From assembly GCA_964522805.1 (NCBI GenBank), contig CAZFWP010000035.1, forward strand, positions 1 to 17,791: a stretch of 17,791 nucleotides of DNA, in the 5' to 3' direction. Both the position numbers and the translations under genes were made by a program. How positions within the stretch are numbered: position 1 is the stretch's first letter; each line of letters starts with the position of its first letter. Positions 14,061 through 17,791 of this stretch are shown here, piece after piece. The notes beneath the pieces are model-generated. The model saw only the letters and a list, made by a program, of their open reading frames with translations. It had not been told where the DNA came from and searched no databases. The stretch comes from CAZBYL01 sp964522805. Its GTDB lineage: Bacteria > Synergistota > Synergistia > Synergistales > Synergistaceae.

Positions 14061-14433
14061 TATAAAGACCTGCCTTTATCCAAGTATTGTCGGAGATTAT
14101 TTTTCTTTATTGTGTTCAAAAACAGACTTAGTAACAATATCATAATAAGAGCGAAATATAAATCTCAGAAGCCGCGGGTTATATGCACCGCTTGCATCAC
14201 AGCCGGGCGGCGTCTGCTGCTGCAGCATGTTGATATCTGTCCCTACGGAGAAACTAAGTCAAAATTACGCAAAACAAAGATTTGCCTAAATCACTCATCG
14301 TATAAAACAGACAGCCGCCTTTTGACGCTATTTATAGCTTGCTGCGCAGATAATCAAAGGGGCGCAAGCCGGTTGTACTTAGAGCTTGCTACTTAATCAG
14401 CGTCTATATTATAGAGAAATTGCGATAGATAAT
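14061..14433. other. 373-bp non-coding gap upstream of argH
   Basis: No supported gene on either strand; the open frame across it has no ribosome site and overlaps the argH start. It contains copy A of the repeated element, a 6-bp stem GCTTGC (14337-14342)/GCAAGC (14364-14369), and a plus-strand promoter-like TTGCTA near 14384 that resembles the ProC-like gene's promoter. I could not pick a convincing argH promoter. Confidence 0.55.
14170..14284 (+). repeat. Copy A of the diverged intergenic element flanking argH
   Basis: Partner of the copy at 12298-12427, in direct orientation, so argH lies between direct repeats. The best block, 14247-14284, shares 28 of 38 bases with 12390-12427. On the minus strand both copies lie upstream of a gene start (110 nt before argH, 30 nt before the EamA gene). 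Confidence 0.55.
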
Positions 14434-15645
14434 TTATTCCATCTCCAGCTTTCTTTTAAGACGGCGAATGCGGTGCAGCATATTTTGGCGCTCCAAGCCC
14501 CATTCATAGTCGCGCAGCGGACGGTGCTCTTCCAGCCATTTCAGCGCCTCTTCGGCGTGTTTTAAGGCGGCCTGATAATCTTTTAGGTGATGTTCTTCTA
14601 TCTTAGAGAGGTTTTCCAGATTTCTTATGGGATATCTTTCCTCTTCCGCTGCTTTAGCAAACAGCTCCCTTGCTTCGCCGAAATTGCCCGTCCGCTTGGC
14701 GTGCTGGGCCAAACGGGCATTAGCCACGGGTGCATGAGGCTTAAAGTCAAGAGCTCTGCGCCACGCCTTACAGGCTCTTTCTTCCGCTCCTATGGAGTTC
14801 CATAGGTCGCCGCAGCGTAGCATATCCTCGCCGGTAAAGCCCTTCATGTCAGTGAGGGCGGCTATGTGTGTCTGCAAGGAGACGAGAGAGATAATATCGA
14901 GCGTGTTGTGGTAAAAAATGCCGCGCAGCGGCGAGGCGTCCTCTGTCTGCAAAAACTCCGTGTAGATGGCGGGAATCTCACTGCCGTCGATGTCTTCGGA
15001 GCTTCTTTTGACACCGAGAACTCGCGGTTCCACTTCTTTAAGGGAACAGGAAGGGAGGCGTCCCTTATAAAAATGTCTGGTAAGGCGCAGCAGATCCATG
15101 TGCGGACTGCTGTTCCATGAGGGCAGAGCGCGCGCCAAAGTGTATCTTGTGCGCAGCAGCGGCAAGTCGAAGGTCTGTCCGTTGTAGGTGACAAGTCCGC
15201 ATTCATGCGGCAGTTCGTTTTCAAGGGCGGCAAGCCAGTTGTGTTCCCAACCCGGTCCTGCCAGGAAGAGCTGCACAACGCGGAAGGACTCCTCGCCGCA
15301 AAAGCCTAAGCCTACGAGAAAAGCGTATGTGCCTGTGCCGCGCGACAGCCCTGTCGTTTCAAGGTCTAAATAGACACAAGGAGCGCAGCCGCCCCAAGGT
15401 CTCAGTATTGCCGCGGTTGCTTGCGGATTTTCCAGCTCACGAGCGCCGTACTTTCTTCCGTAGGGAACGAGACGTTCCATTTTGTAGACGCCACGGGCGA
15501 CCCACTCTCCGGGCGGTAGTCCCCTAACCGCCATTTCACGGGGCAAGCCGTTGTCGTTGCTTTTAATGACGCCTTTTACTTCCTTTGGCAGCAATCCCTC
15601 AAATCTGCCGAATCTTTCAGGAGGATATCTCTCTGGTCTAGCCAC
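14434..15645 (-). CDS. YprB-like DEDDh exonuclease/RNase H-like protein with TPR-like tail
   Basis: 403-aa soluble protein. Residues about 88-265 are a DnaQ/RNase H-like exonuclease domain: YLDLETTGLSRGTG (Asp94 and Glu96), LVTYNGQTFDLPLL (Asp160), and HNTLDIISL (His246 and Asp250) supply the DEDDh metal-ligand pattern. The wording closely follows Bacillus YprB. Residues about 275-371 contain three helical TPR-like units (CGDLWNSIGAEERACKAWRRAL; ARLAQHAKRTGNFGEARELF; LSKIEEHHLKDYQAALKHA). The start is GTG at 15645, which overlaps the preceding phosphoesterase stop by 8 nt; no strong ribosome site is seen, so translational coupling is likely. Bacillus yprB sits next to a yprA helicase gene; no helicase is nearby here. 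Nuclease fold is confident; substrate is unknown. Confidence 0.82.
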   Translation of the reverse strand: MARPERYPPERFGRFEGLLPKEVKGVIKSNDNGLPREMAVRGLPPGEWVARGVYKMERLVPYGRKYGARELENPQATAAILRPWGGCAPCVYLDLETTGLSRGTGTYAFLVGLGFCGEESFRVVQLFLAGPGWEHNWLAALENELPHECGLVTYNGQTFDLPLLRTRYTLARALPSWNSSPHMDLLRLTRHFYKGRLPSCSLKEVEPRVLGVKRSSEDIDGSEIPAIYTEFLQTEDASPLRGIFYHNTLDIISLVSLQTHIAALTDMKGFTGEDMLRCGDLWNSIGAEERACKAWRRALDFKPHAPVANARLAQHAKRTGNFGEARELFAKAAEEERYPIRNLENLSKIEEHHLKDYQAALKHAEEALKWLEEHRPLRDYEWGLERQNMLHRIRRLKRKLEME

Positions 15646-16783
15646 AGAACTTTACCAAATCGATAACGACAATCTCCGGCGGTGCCAGCAGGCGTACCGG
15701 CGGTCCGACAAATCCGGCGCCGTTGCTGACATAGAGACAGCCGCCGCATTTAAGTTTTTTCAACCCTCTGTCATGTCCGGCGATAATGTGGCGTGAATTT
15801 AAGTAAGGGAGCAGCTGCCCTCCGTGCGTGTGTCCCGACAGCTGAAGGTCGAAATGCCCTTCGGTTCCTGTTTCCACGATTGGACGGTGGCGCAGCAGCA
15901 GGAGGAATTGCTGCCTCTGTTTTTTTTCAAAGGAGAGAACCAGCAGTTCGGACTTGGTCAGACTCCACTCTTTTTTTTCTAAATGGTCTCTGTCATCGGC
16001 ACCAACAATAATAATGCCGCCTGCTTCAGTGCCTTCAGAACGCAAAACTCTCATTCCCGCGGACTCCATGAAATTCTCCGCTGCCTCGATATCATCATAA
16101 TAGTCATGGTTGCCGGTTACGGCAAAGACGCCAAACTTTGTTTTGATACGGCGCAGCTCTTCCAACTCCGCCTCTCTGTTATTCAGACTGCCGTCAGCTA
16201 AATCTCCTGTGACCACGACAATATCGGGCTTTACCGCCATTGTCTTATCAACTATCTGCCGAAGCAGCGGCAGTCCCACCCAAGGACCGAGATGCAGATC
16301 TGTCAGCTGTACAATGCGCAGACTCTCCGTGCCTTCGGGAAGTTTGTGTGTGGCTATCTTTACATGTGTGGTTTGGACAGTATTTGCCTGCTTCAGTCCC
16401 AGCAGCATAATAATGGAGCTGAGTCCGAAGGCGGCAGGCAGCTGGTGGGCGGTGCCAATGTCAAGGTGTAAAATAATTTCCGCTAAGTCCATAGCTAAAA
16501 TGAGGATAAAGGCGATTACTACAAAAAGCAGCCAAACGCCGCTGATACGGTCTGTCCACTTGCGCTGAATTCCCGAGGCTATTTTATTTGTTTTGCGCGT
16601 GATAAAGAGTATTTCCATCATCGCAAAGCTCCAGCCAAGCCATAGGGAGCTGCCCCAGCCCGGGCCGACGACGTTTCTGATTTTAAAATAGATGAAAACG
16701 TGTATCGCAATAGAAATTCCCCCGCATACCACCCAAAAGGCAGGGTGATCGGAGAAACGCTTTTCATAAGTTTTATCTGTCAT
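15638..16783 (-). CDS. Membrane-anchored calcineurin-like metallophosphoesterase
   Basis: 381-aa protein. Residues 15-130 contain four hydrophobic segments (about 16-33, 47-61, 82-104, 115-130), anchoring a C-terminal calcineurin-like catalytic domain. All metal-binding motifs are present: TDLHLGP (Asp162, His164), VVTGDLADG (Asp194), VTGNHDYY (Asn225, His226), LRHRP (His299) and SGHTHGG (His318, His320). This layout resembles the YkuE/YaeI group of membrane-linked phosphoesterases. Some members of that group act on lipid-linked or lipid A-precursor substrates, but here the substrate is unknown. AGGACGG precedes ATG 16783. The gene starts 36 nt after the cardiolipin synthase stop and overlaps the YprB-like gene, giving a three-gene operon. 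A phospholipid-related role is suggested by the neighbour, not shown. Confidence 0.87.
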   Translation of the reverse strand: MTDKTYEKRFSDHPAFWVVCGGISIAIHVFIYFKIRNVVGPGWGSSLWLGWSFAMMEILFITRKTNKIASGIQRKWTDRISGVWLLFVVIAFILILAMDLAEIILHLDIGTAHQLPAAFGLSSIIMLLGLKQANTVQTTHVKIATHKLPEGTESLRIVQLTDLHLGPWVGLPLLRQIVDKTMAVKPDIVVVTGDLADGSLNNREAELEELRRIKTKFGVFAVTGNHDYYDDIEAAENFMESAGMRVLRSEGTEAGGIIIVGADDRDHLEKKEWSLTKSELLVLSFEKKQRQQFLLLLRHRPIVETGTEGHFDLQLSGHTHGGQLLPYLNSRHIIAGHDRGLKKLKCGGCLYVSNGAGFVGPPVRLLAPPEIVVIDLVKFCG

Positions 16784-16819
16784 ATTTTACCGTCCTGTCA
16801 TATTATCGAGCCCGCAGCC

Positions 16820-17791
16820 TTATATCTGCGCGGAGTAGAGCCTGCCGAACGACTCAAGAATCTTTTGCCTCAGCGGGCGTTTCTGCCAGTTCTCCAATAC
16901 TATTTCTTCGGAATTTTTCATATCTTCTTCAAATTGCGCCGCGAACTGCAAAGAGGTCTCTCTGTCATAGATAAAGAGCTGATTTTCAAAGTTTATCTCC
17001 AAACTTCTGACATCGAGGTTGCAGGTGCCGACGGAACAAATGTCGTCATCGGCTACAGCTGTCTTCGCATGGACGAAGCCCTTTTGGTACATAAAAACGC
17101 GCACTCCGGCGCAGAGCAGCGGCTCAATATTGCCGCGGCTTCCCCAGAATACCAGAAAATGGTCTTTGGTGGATGGCATAATCAGCCTGACGTCGACTCC
17201 GGCAAGAGCGGCCGCGGTAAGGGCGTTCATAATGTTGGCGCCTGGAACAACATAGGGTGAGGTTATCCAAATTCTTTCCTTCGCACGGGAAATCATGCCG
17301 TAATAGCCTTGGGCTATCGAGTGCCAAGGTGTGTCTACGCCGCTTGCCACCACCTGCATCGGTAATTGGGGCAGAGAGGAAAAATCCTGGGTTGTTCTGT
17401 TTCCGCAATCATCACATGGAAGATTGTCGCAAATATTTTGGGGATTTTCGCCTGTTCGTGAACACCAGTCATGGAGAAAAATCTGATGCAGAGCCTCCAC
17501 AGCCTCTCCCTCCACCTTTACATGCGTGTCGCGCCAATAACCCAAGTGTCCTTTGCCGAGATACTCATCCCCGACATTAAGCCCTCCTGTGAATGCGACT
17601 CTATCATCGATAACGACTATTTTTCTGTGGTTGCGGTAATTCATCTGTCGGCGGAATATCGGCAAAGCCACCGGCATAAAGGCGTGACATTCGACTCCAA
17701 GGTCGAAAAGCGGTTTAAAATATTTTACTTTAAGGCTCCAACTGCCGACAGCGTCATAAAGGACTCTGATCTTGACGCCGCGGCGGGCAGC
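16820..17791 (-). CDS. cls: Cardiolipin synthase/phospholipase D family protein (5' end off the window)
   Basis: The frame runs open to the right edge, giving 323 C-terminal residues of what is normally a protein of about 480. The internal Met at 17677 is not the start: the 38 codons before it continue the domain with AARRGVKIRVLYDAVGS. Both PLD catalytic motifs are present: the first is NYRNHRKIVVIDDRVAFTGG (His-x-Lys and the following Asp) and the second is FVHAKTAVADDDICSVGTCN. The ending, LYSAQI after SFGRL, is typical of Cls. It joins two phosphatidylglycerols into cardiolipin, or uses a related donor, at the inner membrane; the expected N-terminal membrane segments are outside the window. 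First visible gene of the operon with the phosphoesterase and YprB-like genes. Confidence 0.92.
   Translation of the reverse strand, partial: AARRGVKIRVLYDAVGSWSLKVKYFKPLFDLGVECHAFMPVALPIFRRQMNYRNHRKIVVIDDRVAFTGGLNVGDEYLGKGHLGYWRDTHVKVEGEAVEALHQIFLHDWCSRTGENPQNICDNLPCDDCGNRTTQDFSSLPQLPMQVVASGVDTPWHSIAQGYYGMISRAKERIWITSPYVVPGANIMNALTAAALAGVDVRLIMPSTKDHFLVFWGSRGNIEPLLCAGVRVFMYQKGFVHAKTAVADDDICSVGTCNLDVRSLEINFENQLFIYDRETSLQFAAQFEEDMKNSEEIVLENWQKRPLRQKILESFGRLYSAQI

Noticed and set aside
14037..14396. 119-aa plus-strand open frame across the gap upstream of argH
   Set aside because: It overlaps the argH start antisense, has no ribosome site, and its composition is not protein-like.
16820..17677. 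A 285-aa phospholipase D gene starting at the Met at 17677
   Set aside because: The same frame continues unbroken to the window edge with clear family sequence before that Met, so the real start is outside.

Overview
The window reads as chromosomal DNA of an anaerobic, amino-acid-metabolising bacterium. A Synergistota-like organism is my best guess. This rests on the GGGtGRT / IscU-like gene pair (typical of strict anaerobes), the ornithine and branched-chain aminotransferases, and moderate GC. No rRNA or other phylogenetic marker is present, so the assignment is inference. Most of the window is closely packed metabolic and transport genes. I see no tRNA, rRNA, CRISPR array, transposase or phage gene.

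Layout, left to right. (1) 1-1667, minus: an IscU/NifU-N-like protein followed 12 nt later by a GGGtGRT-family protein that runs off the left edge. (2) 1754-3142, minus: a phosphomannomutase/phosphoglucomutase whose real start is probably TTG at 3142, because a promoter overlaps the upstream ATG. (3) 3400-4467, plus: a branched-chain aminotransferase with an unusual cysteine cluster, ending at a strong terminator. (4) 4468-5132: an AT-rich 665-bp gap holding palindromes and a good sigma-70-type promoter. (5) 5133-6326, plus: ornithine aminotransferase with strongly biased codons, closed by a GC-rich terminator. (6) 10245-6410, minus: a complete three-gene binding-protein ABC importer of the ferric-ion/2-aminoethylphosphonate class. 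The order is binding protein, intercistronic hairpin, fused double permease, ATPase. (7) 10576-11373, plus: a divergent pyrroline-5-carboxylate-reductase-like oxidoreductase with its own promoter. (8) 12268-11426, minus: an EamA/DMT transporter. (9) 14060-12645, minus: argininosuccinate lyase, lying between two ~375-bp non-coding gaps that contain diverged copies of the same element. (10) 17791-14434, minus: an apparent operon of cardiolipin synthase/phospholipase D (5' end off the window), a membrane-anchored calcineurin-like phosphoesterase and a YprB-like DEDDh exonuclease with a TPR-like tail.

How the genes may fit together: argininosuccinate lyase makes arginine, ornithine aminotransferase turns ornithine into glutamate semialdehyde/P5C, and the ProC-like protein could act on P5C or a related imine. 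The neighbourhood is therefore rich in arginine/ornithine/proline and branched-chain amino-acid chemistry. The genes are nevertheless in separate transcription units on both strands, so this is loose clustering and not one operon.

The points most worth following up are the non-canonical IscU-like/GGGtGRT pair, the repeated element flanking argH, and the palindrome upstream of the ornithine aminotransferase promoter.
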